Assembly (NCBI GenBank): GCA_913058335.1
Contig: CAJXPX010000008.1
Span: 62,001-126,000, forward strand
Length of the DNA: 64,000 bases
Direction of reading: 5' to 3'
DNA from: an uncultured Hyphomonadaceae bacterium
Lineage (GTDB): Bacteria > Pseudomonadota > Alphaproteobacteria > Caulobacterales > Maricaulaceae
The notes below the pieces were generated by a model that worked only from the letters and a program-made list of their open reading frames with translations, made no database searches and had not been told where the DNA came from. The position numbers were made by a program, and so were the translations under genes. How positions within the stretch are numbered: the first letter of the stretch is position 1; the number at the start of each line of letters is the position of its first letter. Positions 10,845-21,524 of the stretch are shown in pieces.

Positions 10845-12206
10845 ATGCGCGCTTTTCTCCTGTCTCTCGCTTTACTTTTAATTATTCAAGTCCCTGTTCA
10901 AGCGCAGACCGCGCCAGAGCCTCAAGCAACGATTGATGCCGAAGACACAACCCAGTCAGACCAAAAAATAGATCAACGCCTTACATCTATTTTTGAAAAA
11001 GTGACCGGCACCGAGGAAGTGAACGTAGAAGTCAGCGCGGGGGTCGTCACGCTTTCCGGCGACGTTGCCAATGAAACTGCGGCGCGTGACGCTATGGATA
11101 TCGCGACGCGCACAGACGGCGTCGTCACGGTCGAAGACAATATAAATCGTACTTTGGACGTTCGTGGAAATGTTGCCCCTGTGCTGCAAGGGTTTCAAGA
11201 TGATTTGCGAAATGTTTATCGCGCTCTTCCCCTTATTCTACTCACTTTAATCGTCTTTATTGCTTTCGGCCTCTTTGGCGGTTGGCTCGCCCGGCGTAAA
11301 TCGCTTTGGCAACGTGTCTCCCCCAATCCCTTTTTAGCCGAAATTATTTCTCAGATAGTACGGCTCGCCTTTTGGGCCATAGGTGCCATAATCGCCCTCA
11401 ACCTGATTGGCGCGTCAAGTCTCATCGCGACTATTCTCGGCGGGGCCGGGGTAATCGGTATCGCAATTGGTTTTGCCGTTCGGGATAGTTTGGAAAATTA
11501 TATCTCCTCCATTATGTTGAGCCTGCGTCAGCCCTTCCGCGCTCAAGACCATGTCGTGATCAATGACCTCGAAGGCATCGTGGTTCGCCTGACTTCCCGC
11601 GCAACAATTCTAATGACATTAGAGGGAAACCATCTTCGCATTCCCAACTCCACCGTTTTCAAAGGAACGATATTAAATTACACGACCAATCCTGAGCGGC
11701 GTTTCGAATTTGATGTCGGCGTAGACGGAGCGGATGATCCGGTTTCTGCCATGCAAATCGGTCTGGACGCGATGAAGCAACATGACTTTGTGCTGGATGA
11801 CCCCCTGCCTGGCGCCATCATCGAAACGATAGGAGACTCCAATATCGTGATCCGCTTTACGGGTTGGGTCGATCAAACTGTTACAGATTACGGCAAAGCC
11901 CGAAGCTATGCTATTCGCTCCGTTATCAATACATTGGATGAAAACGGATTTACCATGCCTGAACCCATTTATCGTCTCCGGTTTGACGGCGATGTAAAAG
12001 GCTTAACGGATAAAATTCTCTCATCTCCAAAACACGGGGCCAAGACAGCCTCCCTCTCTGAGAAAACACCTAACTCTCCTGCGGTTAAGGTCAAAGAGCC
12101 GCCTTTAGATGTGTCCAAAGACCGGCATTTAGAGGAAAAGGTCGCGGAAGAGCGCGAACAAACGAGCGAAGATGATTTACTCGATGGGAGCAAACCCAAA
12201 GAATAG
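10845..12206 (+). CDS. BON-domain mechanosensitive ion channel (MscS family) with signal peptide
   Basis: Signal peptide MRAFLLSLALLLIIQVPVQAQ; BON-like EVNVEVSAGVVTLSGDVANETAARDAMDIATRTDGVVTVEDNI; MscS core GVIGIAIGFAVRDSLENYISSIMLSLRQPFRAQDHVVI. Confidence 0.85.
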   Translation: MRAFLLSLALLLIIQVPVQAQTAPEPQATIDAEDTTQSDQKIDQRLTSIFEKVTGTEEVNVEVSAGVVTLSGDVANETAARDAMDIATRTDGVVTVEDNINRTLDVRGNVAPVLQGFQDDLRNVYRALPLILLTLIVFIAFGLFGGWLARRKSLWQRVSPNPFLAEIISQIVRLAFWAIGAIIALNLIGASSLIATILGGAGVIGIAIGFAVRDSLENYISSIMLSLRQPFRAQDHVVINDLEGIVVRLTSRATILMTLEGNHLRIPNSTVFKGTILNYTTNPERRFEFDVGVDGADDPVSAMQIGLDAMKQHDFVLDDPLPGAIIETIGDSNIVIRFTGWVDQTVTDYGKARSYAIRSVINTLDENGFTMPEPIYRLRFDGDVKGLTDKILSSPKHGAKTASLSEKTPNSPAVKVKEPPLDVSKDRHLEEKVAEEREQTSEDDLLDGSKPKE

Positions 12207-12303
12207 GCGCCCCAAATCCGCCACTGGCATTTTTAATTTGCATTAACCCCTCTTTAGACTTTGTTAGCCATAAATCTCCCTGATTCTATGGGGACCGGTT
12301 TGC

Positions 12304-13692
12304 ATGGCGGTGACGCGACGACATCTTTTAAAAAGCGTAGCTTGTTTGTCGGTCGCGCCGATGGCCGGCCTTATGAGCGGATGCACCGCGCCGCTCGGTA
12401 CGCGTCAATCCTATCTGACACAGATTCTTGCGCCGCGAAATTACAATGTGATTTTCCATTGGCTGGATGTCATCATGCAGCAGGTACGTGATCAGCGCAT
12501 TGCTCCGCCCCGCGCCGCCTATAATTTCGCTATGCCATTAGCGGCCGGTTTCCTCGCCGCGAACTCCATCACCCGCACCTATGGCGAGCCTTATAATATC
12601 GGGTGGGGGCCTTATGACGCCGACCCGCAAGTGGCCTATGTCGCGGCATTTACGACCGCGGCCTCGGAAGTGTTTCAACAGCCCTTCGTCGTCGAGCGCG
12701 CGCAGTTTTTCAATTCCATACCGGGCAGCCAAGCAAAATCTATCGGCATGGAATGGGGCCGAAAAGTCGGTCTGAAAGTTGTCAAAATGCGGACAAATGA
12801 CGGCTCAGAACCAAGCGAGGCCAATTATTACCTTGATCGGTATCATCAGCGTGATGATGCGTTGGCTTGGAAGCCCACCGGGCCTTTTTATTCGGCCACA
12901 CCCGGTCCGGCCTTTGACAGTTTCGCGCGCGCAGCATTCCCCGGCCACGGAGCCATAACCCCGTGGACCATGCGGAGCGGATCACAATTTCGCGTTCCAA
13001 ATTTTTATCACCCGGCCAGTCCGGAATTTGCCGCAGAGTTTAAATATATCCGGGATATTGGCGGCAGTCAGAGCCGACTTCGAACGCCGGAGCAATCAGA
13101 AATTGCCATGTTCTGGGAAGACGGGCCTTGGGGCATAACCCCACCCGGTCATTTCCTCTATCTGGCCGCGCAAGCGCTTCAACATAAACCCTTATCTTTT
13201 ATTGAACTGGCCAAAGCCTTTGCCTTGCTCGGCATGACGCAATGTGACGCCTCTATCTGTTCGTGGGATAATAAATATGCGCATGATATTATTCGGCCGG
13301 AGAGTTCAATTCGCATACGCGCGCCGCAATTTCACAACCCTGATCCGGATGTGCGGCCTACGCCGAATTGGCAAAGCTATATCCCCACGCCAAATTTTCC
13401 GTCCTATACCTCCGGACATTCGACTTTTGGCGCCGCGGCCGCTGAAATGCTCACTTTGATCTTAGGTAGAGACGATGTGCGCCTGTCGGGCAAAGTTCCG
13501 GACGAAGTAATCTGGCCACAGTTAAAAGGCGTCGTGCGGCATTGGCGCAATATCCGGCACGCCGCCGAAGAAAACGGTCTTAGCCGCCTATATGGCGGCG
13601 TGCATTGGGAACTCGATCACAAAAACGGAATGCGCTCTGGTGGGGATCTGGCTCACCATGCGTTCACCACCCTGTTCCCGCGGATCACTTAG
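12304..13692 (+). CDS. Vanadium-dependent haloperoxidase-like / PAP2-superfamily protein, exported
   Basis: PNFPSYTSGHSTFGAAAAEMLTLI and LSRLYGGVHWELDHKNG phosphate/vanadate-binding motifs; N-terminal TRRHLLKSVACLSVAPMAGLMSGC suggests Tat and/or lipoprotein export. Confidence 0.82.
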   Translation: MAVTRRHLLKSVACLSVAPMAGLMSGCTAPLGTRQSYLTQILAPRNYNVIFHWLDVIMQQVRDQRIAPPRAAYNFAMPLAAGFLAANSITRTYGEPYNIGWGPYDADPQVAYVAAFTTAASEVFQQPFVVERAQFFNSIPGSQAKSIGMEWGRKVGLKVVKMRTNDGSEPSEANYYLDRYHQRDDALAWKPTGPFYSATPGPAFDSFARAAFPGHGAITPWTMRSGSQFRVPNFYHPASPEFAAEFKYIRDIGGSQSRLRTPEQSEIAMFWEDGPWGITPPGHFLYLAAQALQHKPLSFIELAKAFALLGMTQCDASICSWDNKYAHDIIRPESSIRIRAPQFHNPDPDVRPTPNWQSYIPTPNFPSYTSGHSTFGAAAAEMLTLILGRDDVRLSGKVPDEVIWPQLKGVVRHWRNIRHAAEENGLSRLYGGVHWELDHKNGMRSGGDLAHHAFTTLFPRIT

Positions 13693-13696
13693 GGAG

Positions 13697-14965
13697 ATGA
13701 AGAAGATGTTCAAACTCGTCCTTCCTGCTCTCGCCGCTCTTGTCGCAACGGGGTGTTCCAATCCTTATGATTTCGCGACGCAAAAAATGCAGACCCAAAA
13801 ACAACCCTATTACGCGCCTCAAGGATATGGCGCGTATGATTATCAGGCCCCTCATCAACCTTGGTCTCATCCCGTTCAAAATGGATACGCGCCACAATAT
13901 GCGCGCCCCCAAACCGCGGCTCAGTTGGGCCTTCGAGGCGGGCCGCAACAAGGCTACGTGCCAAGAAGTCACGCGAATTACGGGTATGGAGAGAATAGGG
14001 CCTATAAGCCCCGCGCAAGAGCCCCGCGGCGGTCGCTCATCAATTTGAATTACGAAACGCTCAATTTCTTTGAAGCACCGCTCGCCAAAGAAATCGGCGA
14101 CACGACCTTCCTGCTGCGCGGTCGGGTTGATACTCCGCTCAGTTATAGTTTTAAAAATGATAATGATCTCGACGCCTCTGTCGAAGGCAATTTCCAGGTC
14201 AGCGCCGAAACACAACTGCCCAACCGGATCACAATCGGCGCGCTTTATGCCGGACGCGGGATAGAAAATAACGGCGTCGATTATGACGATCAGCTCGCCG
14301 CGTTCGCAGGCGGGAGTTGGGGCACCGTTTTTGGCGGAAATGTGTCTAACCTCGTCTTTGAAAACACGCGGCGCAAGCGCGGCGCGTCCACGCTCGAACT
14401 CGAAGGCAGCAATACACTCGGCCAGCTCGCCGATTGGAGCGGCGGCTATCAAGGACGGTACGGCCCTATGATTGTCAGCGGATTGTTCGACGAAGACGAT
14501 AATTACGATATCGGTGTTACGCTTCAGCGGCCCATGGGGAATAAAGATTACCGCGTCTCTGCCCGTCACAATACGGGGCAATTTACAGCGGCAGATGGAT
14601 TTACCGAGATCGACACCCGCGCCGTTAGCGCTATCGGCGAATATGTCTATGGCAGCACCCGCTATGATATCGGCGTGGGGTATGAAGAACTGAAAAATAA
14701 CGGCAACCAAGCCGACCGCTGGTTCACCTCCGCCGGAATAAATACGAAAAAAGGCGTCTGGAGCTTCTCCGCCGAAGGCCATTACGGCGAGATTGACGGG
14801 AAAGAAGAAAAATCCGCCCTCATCGGCGTGCGCTACGATATCGCCAGAGGATTAGCCGCCACGGCCGCCCTGGATTACCAAGACCGGCAGATTACGATAG
14901 ACGGCGTGAATTATATCAACACCAAAGACACGCGCGGCGTCGTGGCGTTGAGTTACGGGTTTTAG
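13697..14965 (+). CDS. Putative lipoprotein with Tyr/Pro/Gln-rich linker and C-terminal beta-barrel (porin-like)
   Basis: Lipobox-like LVATGCSNPYDF; YAPQGYGAYDYQAPHQPW... low-complexity segment; repeated amphipathic strands ending ...TRGVVALSYGF. The ORF track starts at 13592 but the ATG at 13697 gives a clean signal sequence. Confidence 0.65.
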   Translation: MKKMFKLVLPALAALVATGCSNPYDFATQKMQTQKQPYYAPQGYGAYDYQAPHQPWSHPVQNGYAPQYARPQTAAQLGLRGGPQQGYVPRSHANYGYGENRAYKPRARAPRRSLINLNYETLNFFEAPLAKEIGDTTFLLRGRVDTPLSYSFKNDNDLDASVEGNFQVSAETQLPNRITIGALYAGRGIENNGVDYDDQLAAFAGGSWGTVFGGNVSNLVFENTRRKRGASTLELEGSNTLGQLADWSGGYQGRYGPMIVSGLFDEDDNYDIGVTLQRPMGNKDYRVSARHNTGQFTAADGFTEIDTRAVSAIGEYVYGSTRYDIGVGYEELKNNGNQADRWFTSAGINTKKGVWSFSAEGHYGEIDGKEEKSALIGVRYDIARGLAATAALDYQDRQITIDGVNYINTKDTRGVVALSYGF

Positions 14966-14994
14966 GCAGAACTTCCCCCCACACACATCCCCTC

Positions 14995-15023
14995 TTGCCA
15001 AACGCCCCCGCTTCGCCTACATA
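14995..15023 (+). promoter_or_regulatory. Candidate sigma70-type promoter upstream of the rimP leader
   Basis: TTGCCA, 17-nt spacer, TACATA, in the intergenic region before the 15067-15091 hairpin. Confidence 0.4.
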
Positions 15024-15066
15024 TCGCTCAACAAAAAGACGCCAACCGCACAGGATGCGGAACAGG

Positions 15067-15091
15067 CGGCCCCCAAGGGGCCGTTTTTTTT
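15067..15091 (+). terminator. Rho-independent terminator or attenuator upstream of rimP
   Basis: CGGCCCC-CAA-GGGGCCG followed by eight T residues. Confidence 0.8.
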
Positions 15092-15141
15092 ATGCCTTTA
15101 AACGGCTCCTGTCCTGACGCTTTGGCCCGATATGAGATATT

Positions 15142-15717
15142 ATGAAGACCAAAACCAACACTGACGAACGCGTTCTCGCACTGGCCGAACCGATTGCCGA
15201 AGATCTCGGCCTTCGCATTGTGCGCATCCGCGTGATGGCGGGCAAGCGCAAGACGGTTCAGATTATGGCCGAGCGGATTTCCGATGGCCAAATGGCGGTT
15301 GAAAATTGCGAAGCGCTGTCGCGTGAACTGTCCGCTATCATGGAAGTCGAAGACCCGATTTCCGATGCTTATGTTCTTGAAGTCAGCTCTCCGGGGCTGG
15401 ATCGTCCTTTGACGGACCTCGAAGACTTCACCACTTATGAAGGCTATAAAGCCAAGCTGGAGCTTGACCGATTAGTCGAAGGCCGCAAACGCTTTCGCGG
15501 CGTTCTGGCGGGCGTAGAAGACGGCCATGTCGATATTAATCTGGACGGAGAAGAAGACTTCACCGCCTCTCTTCCTTTTGAATGGATTGCCGAAGCCAAA
15601 CTAATGATTACCGACGAGCTGATCGAAGCCGGTCAAAAAGCCAAAGAAAAAACCCAAGAAGCCGCCAAAGCGGCCGCTGAAATGAATAATACCAACCCTT
15701 CAGACGGAGACGCGTAA
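15142..15717 (+). CDS. rimP: Ribosome maturation factor RimP
   Basis: ALAEPIAEDLGLRIVRIRVM...VENCEALSRELSAIMEVEDPISDAYVLEVSSPGLDRPLT; linked to nusA. Confidence 0.95.
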   Translation: MKTKTNTDERVLALAEPIAEDLGLRIVRIRVMAGKRKTVQIMAERISDGQMAVENCEALSRELSAIMEVEDPISDAYVLEVSSPGLDRPLTDLEDFTTYEGYKAKLELDRLVEGRKRFRGVLAGVEDGHVDINLDGEEDFTASLPFEWIAEAKLMITDELIEAGQKAKEKTQEAAKAAAEMNNTNPSDGDA

Positions 15718-17366
15718 TGTCCACGAACGGAATTGCCGCTAATAAACTCGAATTGCTTCAGATCGCCAAAGCGGTCGCAGACGAGAAATCCATTGATCAA
15801 TCCATCGTCTTGGAAGCCATTGAAGAGGCCATCCAAAAGGCCGCGCGCCTACGTTACGGCGCCGAACTGGATATCCGCGCCAAGCTGGACCCGAATACGG
15901 GCGAGCAATCCCTGCGCCGCGTCATCACAATTGTTGAAGACGACGCCGAAATCGAAAATGAGAGCGTGCAGACACCTCTCTCCACGGCGCAACTGGACAA
16001 CCCTGACGCCCAAGTTGGCGACCTGATTACGACAGAATTGCCACCGCTGGAATTTGGCCGGGTGCAGGCACAAATGTCCAAACAGATCATCATGGGCAAA
16101 ATCCGCGATGCTGAACGCGCCCGTCAATATACAGAATATAAAGACCGCGTGGGCGAGATCATCAACGGCATCGTCAAACGCGTCGAATATGGTCACATCA
16201 TCGTCGATCTGGGCCGCGCCGAAGGCGTTATCCGCCGCGATCAGGCTTTGCCACGTGAAAATGTCAAAGGCGGCGACCGTATCCGCGCCTATATTATGGA
16301 CGTACGGGAAGAGCCTCGCGGATCACAAATCTTCCTCTCCCGCGCCCATCCGCAATTCATGGCGCAACTCTTTGCCCAGGAAGTTCCGGAAGTTTACGAA
16401 GGCGTTATCCAGATTGTCTCTGTCGCCCGCGACCCCGGCTCCCGCGCGAAAATCGCTGTTTACTCTTCCGACTCTTCTATTGATCCGGTTGGGGCCTGCG
16501 TCGGTATGCGCGGCTCCCGCGTTCAGGCGGTCGTCAATGAACTGCAAGGCGAACGTATCGACATCATTCCTTACACAGAAGATATGGGAACATTCATCGT
16601 CAACGCTCTACAACCTGCCGAAGTCACCAAAGTGGTTATCGACGAAGCGGACGGCCGTATCGAAGTCGTTGTGCCCGAAGAGCAGCTTTCCCTCGCCATT
16701 GGCCGCCGCGGTCAAAATGTCCGCCTCGCCTCACAGCTTTCCGGCTGGGCCTTGGATATTCTGACCGAAGCTCAAGAATCCGAGCGCCGTCAGAAAGAAT
16801 TCCAAGAGCGCTCCGAGCTGTTCATCACAGGTCTGGACGTCGACGAAATGGTCGCGCAACTCCTCGTCTCCGAAGGGTTCGAAACCATGGAAGAAGTCGG
16901 CTATGTCGCGCTTGACGATCTGACCTCTATTGACGGGTTCGACGAAGAAACCGCTGAAGAGCTACAAACCCGTGCCCGCGAATATCTCGACAAAATTGCC
17001 GCCGAGCAAGACGCGGCCCGTATCGAATCCGGCGTTGAAGACGGCGTTCTGGAAATCGAAGGTGTGACATTGCCAATGGCCGTTATCTTCGGTCAGAACG
17101 AAATCAAAACGGTCGAAGATGTGGCCGGTCTCGTTCCGGATGATCTGAACGGCTATACCGAATATAAAGACGGCGAGCGCATCCACGAAGACGGCATGAT
17201 CGAACATATGGGTCTGACAAATGACGAGGCAACAAACCTCATCATGCAAGCCCGCGTACAAGCCGGTTGGATCGAAGCCTCCGCCCTTGAGGAAGAAGAA
17301 GAGGTCGAAGTCGATGAAGAGGGCAATCCCGTCATCACCGCCGAAAACCTTTTCGAGAGCGCGTAA
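15717..17366 (+). CDS. nusA: Transcription termination/antitermination factor NusA
   Basis: S1/KH regions (NGIVKRVEYGHIIVDLGRAEGVIRR; VGACVGMRGSRVQAVVNELQGERIDIIPY; SLAIGRRGQNVRLASQLSGWALDILTE). Confidence 0.96.
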   Translation: MSTNGIAANKLELLQIAKAVADEKSIDQSIVLEAIEEAIQKAARLRYGAELDIRAKLDPNTGEQSLRRVITIVEDDAEIENESVQTPLSTAQLDNPDAQVGDLITTELPPLEFGRVQAQMSKQIIMGKIRDAERARQYTEYKDRVGEIINGIVKRVEYGHIIVDLGRAEGVIRRDQALPRENVKGGDRIRAYIMDVREEPRGSQIFLSRAHPQFMAQLFAQEVPEVYEGVIQIVSVARDPGSRAKIAVYSSDSSIDPVGACVGMRGSRVQAVVNELQGERIDIIPYTEDMGTFIVNALQPAEVTKVVIDEADGRIEVVVPEEQLSLAIGRRGQNVRLASQLSGWALDILTEAQESERRQKEFQERSELFITGLDVDEMVAQLLVSEGFETMEEVGYVALDDLTSIDGFDEETAEELQTRAREYLDKIAAEQDAARIESGVEDGVLEIEGVTLPMAVIFGQNEIKTVEDVAGLVPDDLNGYTEYKDGERIHEDGMIEHMGLTNDEATNLIMQARVQAGWIEASALEEEEEVEVDEEGNPVITAENLFESA

Positions 17367-17390
17367 CGCGCGAGACTGAGGGCCAGCTAT

Positions 17391-18083
17391 ATGACGCCCG
17401 AAGAAGAAATAGAAGAATTTGGCCCCGATCGTCGGGGCCACAAATCGCGTGAGCGAAAATGTATTGCGCAAAATCTGGTGCGCGACCCGGCGGATATGAT
17501 CCGCTTTGTCCGCGATCCGGATAATGTCGTTGTGCCGGATATTGCCGGAAAATTGCCTGGAAGAGGGGTTTGGGTCAGTGCTGATCTTGAAAATCTCGAA
17601 AAGGCCCTTAAATCAGGGGCATTCCCTCGCGGCTTTAAATCCAAAGTCACTGTGCCGGACAATTTGGTTGGGCGCGTCGAAGATGGATTAAAGCGGTCCG
17701 TTCTCGGATTGTTGTCTATGGCCAAAAAGTCAGGCCGGATCGCTTTGGGGTTTGATCAAGTGATTGCCCAAGCCCGAGACGGCGCTTTGGGATTTAGAAT
17801 TGAAGCGCTTGACGGCGCGTCGGATGGGCGCGGAAAGATCCGCACATTATCGCGCGCTGTCGCTCGCGAGGTGGAACTGAATGACCCGCCGGTCATAGGC
17901 TGTTTTACAGCCCTTGAACTAGGCGATATAATGGGCCGGGACAAACTGGTTCACGCAGGGATAGGGCGCGGTAAATTAAGCCGTCGCCTCAGAGAAGAAG
18001 CGCACAGGCTTTCGGGCTTTGTGGCGTTGGTTCCAACCGATTGGGATGACTATGCCCATGAAGTGAAGCCAAAAGAAGAATAA
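17391..18083 (+). CDS. YlxR-type RNA-binding protein with L7Ae-like C-terminal domain (DUF448)
   Basis: RERKCIAQNLVRDPADMIRFVRDPDNVVVPDIAGKLPGRGVWVSA; position between nusA and infB. Confidence 0.85.
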   Translation: MTPEEEIEEFGPDRRGHKSRERKCIAQNLVRDPADMIRFVRDPDNVVVPDIAGKLPGRGVWVSADLENLEKALKSGAFPRGFKSKVTVPDNLVGRVEDGLKRSVLGLLSMAKKSGRIALGFDQVIAQARDGALGFRIEALDGASDGRGKIRTLSRAVAREVELNDPPVIGCFTALELGDIMGRDKLVHAGIGRGKLSRRLREEAHRLSGFVALVPTDWDDYAHEVKPKEE

Positions 18084-18221
18084 AGCGGCCTGAAAGCCGT
18101 TTTTGAGTGTTGAATTTGTGAGTGCGGGCGTTAGGTTACGCGCTCTAAAAAAGGCCGGAAAAAACCGGACCCATCAGAAGGCAGCGGAGTTATGACCGTC
18201 CCCTTCAACAGAAAGAAACTG

Positions 18222-20975
18222 ATGAACGATACATCTGATAATAAACCGGCAGACAAAAAGCCTGCAAGGCGTCCTTTGACGCTAAACAAAGGCGGACGGG
18301 GTCCAACCCGTGGGCGGACCTCTGCTGTTGTGGTTGAGAAGAAGAAAAAGATTTTGGTCAAACCCGGGGCGAAAAAGCCGGGCGCGTCGAACGCTGGCCC
18401 GAAGATAAAGCCCAATGCGCCGACTGTTAGCAAGCCGACGGTTAACAAAGAGGCAGAGGCCCCCAAGAAACCGGCAGAGACAAAGCCGGCCGTTCCTAAT
18501 ATTGAACGGCCCAAGCCTATTCCGCGCCCGACTTCGAATAAGGTGGAACGGGACGAGACTCCGATTGTCAAAAAGACTGAAAAGCCCAAACCCGCTGAAG
18601 CGCCCGCACCTGTGGCCAAAGAGCCTGCGCCGAAACTGAAGCCGGCCATCGCGCCGCCGCCGCCCAAGCCCGTCGATGTAAATGCAGCGGCCCGCGCTAT
18701 GGGGGTTTCTGTTGCTGAATATAAACGCCGTCAGGCCGCTCTTCAAAAAGCGCAAGCTGAACAATCTGAGCGTCAAGCCAAGCGCCGCGCTGAAGAAGAA
18801 GAACGTCAGCAGCGTATGCGCGATGAGCAAGAAGCTCTGGAACGCAAAAAAGCGGAAGCCGAACAAGCCGAACTTCGCCGTATGGAAGAAGAAGAGGAAG
18901 AGCGCCGCAAGCAAGAGGCGGAGGCCCGGAATGCGCGCAAACCTGTCGGATCTCCTTTAAACCGCGACAAGAGCGAAGAGAACATGACCGAGCTAGAAAA
19001 AGCCGGCGGTCGTGTGAAGAAAAAACGTGGCAACGCTCCGCCGCCAACACGTTCCAAAGGCGAGCAAAAGCGCCGCCGCGGAAAACTGACAATCGTTTCC
19101 GCCCTTTCGGGTGATGATGAACGTCAACGCTCTCTCGCCTCTATGAAGCGCGCACGTGAACGTGAAAAGCAACGCCAACGTGGCGGCGGCGGACAACGCG
19201 AAAAAGTTCAACGCGAAGTTACGATCCCCGAAGTTATTTCGATTGCCGATTTGGCCAATCGTATGGCGGAACGCGGCGCTGATGTTGTGAAATATCTGAT
19301 GCAAGAAGGTCAGATGATGAAAATCAATGATATGGTTGACGCGGATACAGCGCAGGTCATCGTCGAAGATTTTGGTCATACCGTAAAACGGGTTGCTGAC
19401 GCCGATGTCGAAGAAAACTTCATCATCGATGACACGCCGTCTGATGAAAAAGACCGTAAGCCCCGCGCGCCGGTTATCGCCGTTATGGGCCATGTTGACC
19501 ACGGTAAAACCTCTTTGCTTGACGCTTTGCGCTCCACTGATGTGGCCGCCGGCGAAGCGGGCGGGATTACCCAGCATATTGGCGCTTATCAGTTAAAGCT
19601 GAAATCCGGCGAAACAATCACGGTTTTAGATACACCGGGACATGCGGCTTTCTCTGAAATGCGGACTCGCGGCGCCGAAGCCGTGGATATTGTTGTGTTG
19701 GTCGTAGCCGCCGATGACGGTATTATGCCGCAAACCATCGAGTCTATTAAATATGCTCAGGCGGCCGAAAAGCCGATCATTGTGGCGATCAACAAAATGG
19801 ATGCCTATGAGGCCAATCCGCAAAAAGTCGAGACAGATCTGTTGCAGCATAATGTGATAACAGAAAGCATGTCCGGCGAGACGCAGGCTATTCAAGTCTC
19901 TGCCCTGAAAAAAACAGGTCTTGAAGATCTGGCCGAAGCGATTGCCCTTCAGGCTGAGTTTATGGAATTGAAAGCCAATCCGAAGCGCAATGCCGACGGT
20001 CTGGTCATCGAATCCAAAATCGAAAAAGGCCGGGGCCCTGTCTCTACTTTCCTTGTTAAACGCGGGACGCTGAAACGCGGCCAAATCGTTGTGGCCGGGG
20101 AATATTGGGGCAAGGTAAAAGCCCTCACTGACGAGCGGAATAAAAAGCTGAAACAGGCCGGGCCTTCGACACCTGTCGAAGTCATGGGTCTGGACGGCGC
20201 GCCGCAACCCGGTGAACCTTTTGCGGTTGTTGAATCCGAGCCTCGCGCCCGTGAATTGACAGAATACCGGAAACAGCTGGCCAAAGATAAAACCGCCGCC
20301 GGACCGTCTGCCATGGCCTCCATGGAACAAATGATGGCGAAACTGAACAATAACGAAGTTTCCGAAATGCCGTTATTGGTCAAGGCCGATGTTCAAGGGT
20401 CTGCCGAAGCGATTAAGACCTCGCTCGAAGAGATGGGGAATGAAGAAGTCACGGCGCGGGTTGTTTATGCCTCTGCCGGCGGTATTTCAGAATCCGACGT
20501 TCAATTGGCTATGACATCGGGCGCTCCGATTATTGCCTTTAACGTCCGAGCCAACCGTCAAGCCAAAGATTTGGCCGAACGGGAAGGTGTGGAAATTCGT
20601 TATTATTCGATTATTTACGACCTTCTTGAAGAGATCAAAGGCGCCCTCTCCGGTATGTTGAAACCGGAACGCCGCGAAACCTTTATCGGTTACGCCGAAA
20701 TCCTCGAAGTCTTCAACATCTCCAAACTTGGCAAGGTTGCCGGGTGTAAGGTGACCGAAGGCCGCGTTGAGCGGGGCTCCGGTGTTCGCCTGCTGCGGGA
20801 TGACGTGGTTATCCATGAAGGCGAGCTCTCCACGCTGAAACGCTTCAAGGACGAAGTGCCAAAAGTTCAGGCCGGCATGGAATGCGGTATGGGCTTTGAA
20901 GGCTATCACGACCTTCGCAAAGGTGACCGGATCGAGTGTTTCACCGTCGAAATGATCGAACGCGATTTGGAATAG
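18222..20975 (+). CDS. infB: Translation initiation factor IF-2
   Basis: [43 protein letters not shown]; charged N-terminal region. The ORF extends to 18192; the ATG at 18222 is preferred. Confidence 0.96.
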   Translation: MNDTSDNKPADKKPARRPLTLNKGGRGPTRGRTSAVVVEKKKKILVKPGAKKPGASNAGPKIKPNAPTVSKPTVNKEAEAPKKPAETKPAVPNIERPKPIPRPTSNKVERDETPIVKKTEKPKPAEAPAPVAKEPAPKLKPAIAPPPPKPVDVNAAARAMGVSVAEYKRRQAALQKAQAEQSERQAKRRAEEEERQQRMRDEQEALERKKAEAEQAELRRMEEEEEERRKQEAEARNARKPVGSPLNRDKSEENMTELEKAGGRVKKKRGNAPPPTRSKGEQKRRRGKLTIVSALSGDDERQRSLASMKRAREREKQRQRGGGGQREKVQREVTIPEVISIADLANRMAERGADVVKYLMQEGQMMKINDMVDADTAQVIVEDFGHTVKRVADADVEENFIIDDTPSDEKDRKPRAPVIAVMGHVDHGKTSLLDALRSTDVAAGEAGGITQHIGAYQLKLKSGETITVLDTPGHAAFSEMRTRGAEAVDIVVLVVAADDGIMPQTIESIKYAQAAEKPIIVAINKMDAYEANPQKVETDLLQHNVITESMSGETQAIQVSALKKTGLEDLAEAIALQAEFMELKANPKRNADGLVIESKIEKGRGPVSTFLVKRGTLKRGQIVVAGEYWGKVKALTDERNKKLKQAGPSTPVEVMGLDGAPQPGEPFAVVESEPRARELTEYRKQLAKDKTAAGPSAMASMEQMMAKLNNNEVSEMPLLVKADVQGSAEAIKTSLEEMGNEEVTARVVYASAGGISESDVQLAMTSGAPIIAFNVRANRQAKDLAEREGVEIRYYSIIYDLLEEIKGALSGMLKPERRETFIGYAEILEVFNISKLGKVAGCKVTEGRVERGSGVRLLRDDVVIHEGELSTLKRFKDEVPKVQAGMECGMGFEGYHDLRKGDRIECFTVEMIERDLE

Positions 20976-21000
20976 ACCTTCCCATTATATGCAATTCAAA

Positions 21001-21025
21001 GCCCTCCCTCGCGGAGGGCTTTTTT
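21001..21025 (+). terminator. Rho-independent terminator after infB
   Basis: GCCCTCC-CTCGC-GGAGGGC-TTTTTT. Confidence 0.85.
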
Positions 21026-21123
21026 GTGATATTTTATCTTACCCCGGCTTAACAAGATGAAACGGCGCGAAGAGAACCCCATCAAGACTAGTAAAATCAA
21101 TAAAACAGATTACATGAATAGAT

Positions 21124-21501
21124 ATGAGTAAAAACAAAGCCCCTTCCCAACGCCAGCTCAAAGCCGGAGAATTAATTCGCCGCGCGCTTGCGGATATTTT
21201 GAATAAGGAAACGATGCGCGACCCCGATCTAAAAGGCGTCAGCGTCACGATTTCCGAAGTGCGGGCCTCACCGGATTTGAAACATGCCCTTGTCTTTTGC
21301 GCGCCGCTCGGCGGCGGCGATGCCGAGAAAACGGCCGAAGCCCTGACCCGCGCGGGATCATTCCTACGCGGACGGCTCGGACACGAGATGGAAATGAAAT
21401 CCACGCCGCGCCTAAAATTCGTCCCGGATGAGAGTTTTGACAACGCCGAAGAGATTCAGAAATTGCTGGATCAGCCCCAAGTCAAACAGGATTTGGATTA
21501 G
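21124..21501 (+). CDS. rbfA: Ribosome-binding factor A
   Basis: QLKAGELIRRALADILNKE...DPDLKGVSVTISEVRASPDLKHALVF...LRGRLGHEMEMKSTPRLKFVPDES. Confidence 0.94.
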   Translation: MSKNKAPSQRQLKAGELIRRALADILNKETMRDPDLKGVSVTISEVRASPDLKHALVFCAPLGGGDAEKTAEALTRAGSFLRGRLGHEMEMKSTPRLKFVPDESFDNAEEIQKLLDQPQVKQDLD

Positions 21502-21524
21502 TCCACTTTCGGTCTCTGATTTAT

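Noticed and set aside
13685-14782. 365 aa antisense ORF overlapping the lipoprotein beta-barrel gene
   Set aside because: No recognisable domain. It lies opposite a gene with a signal peptide and coherent barrel pattern; long antisense ORFs are common at this base composition.
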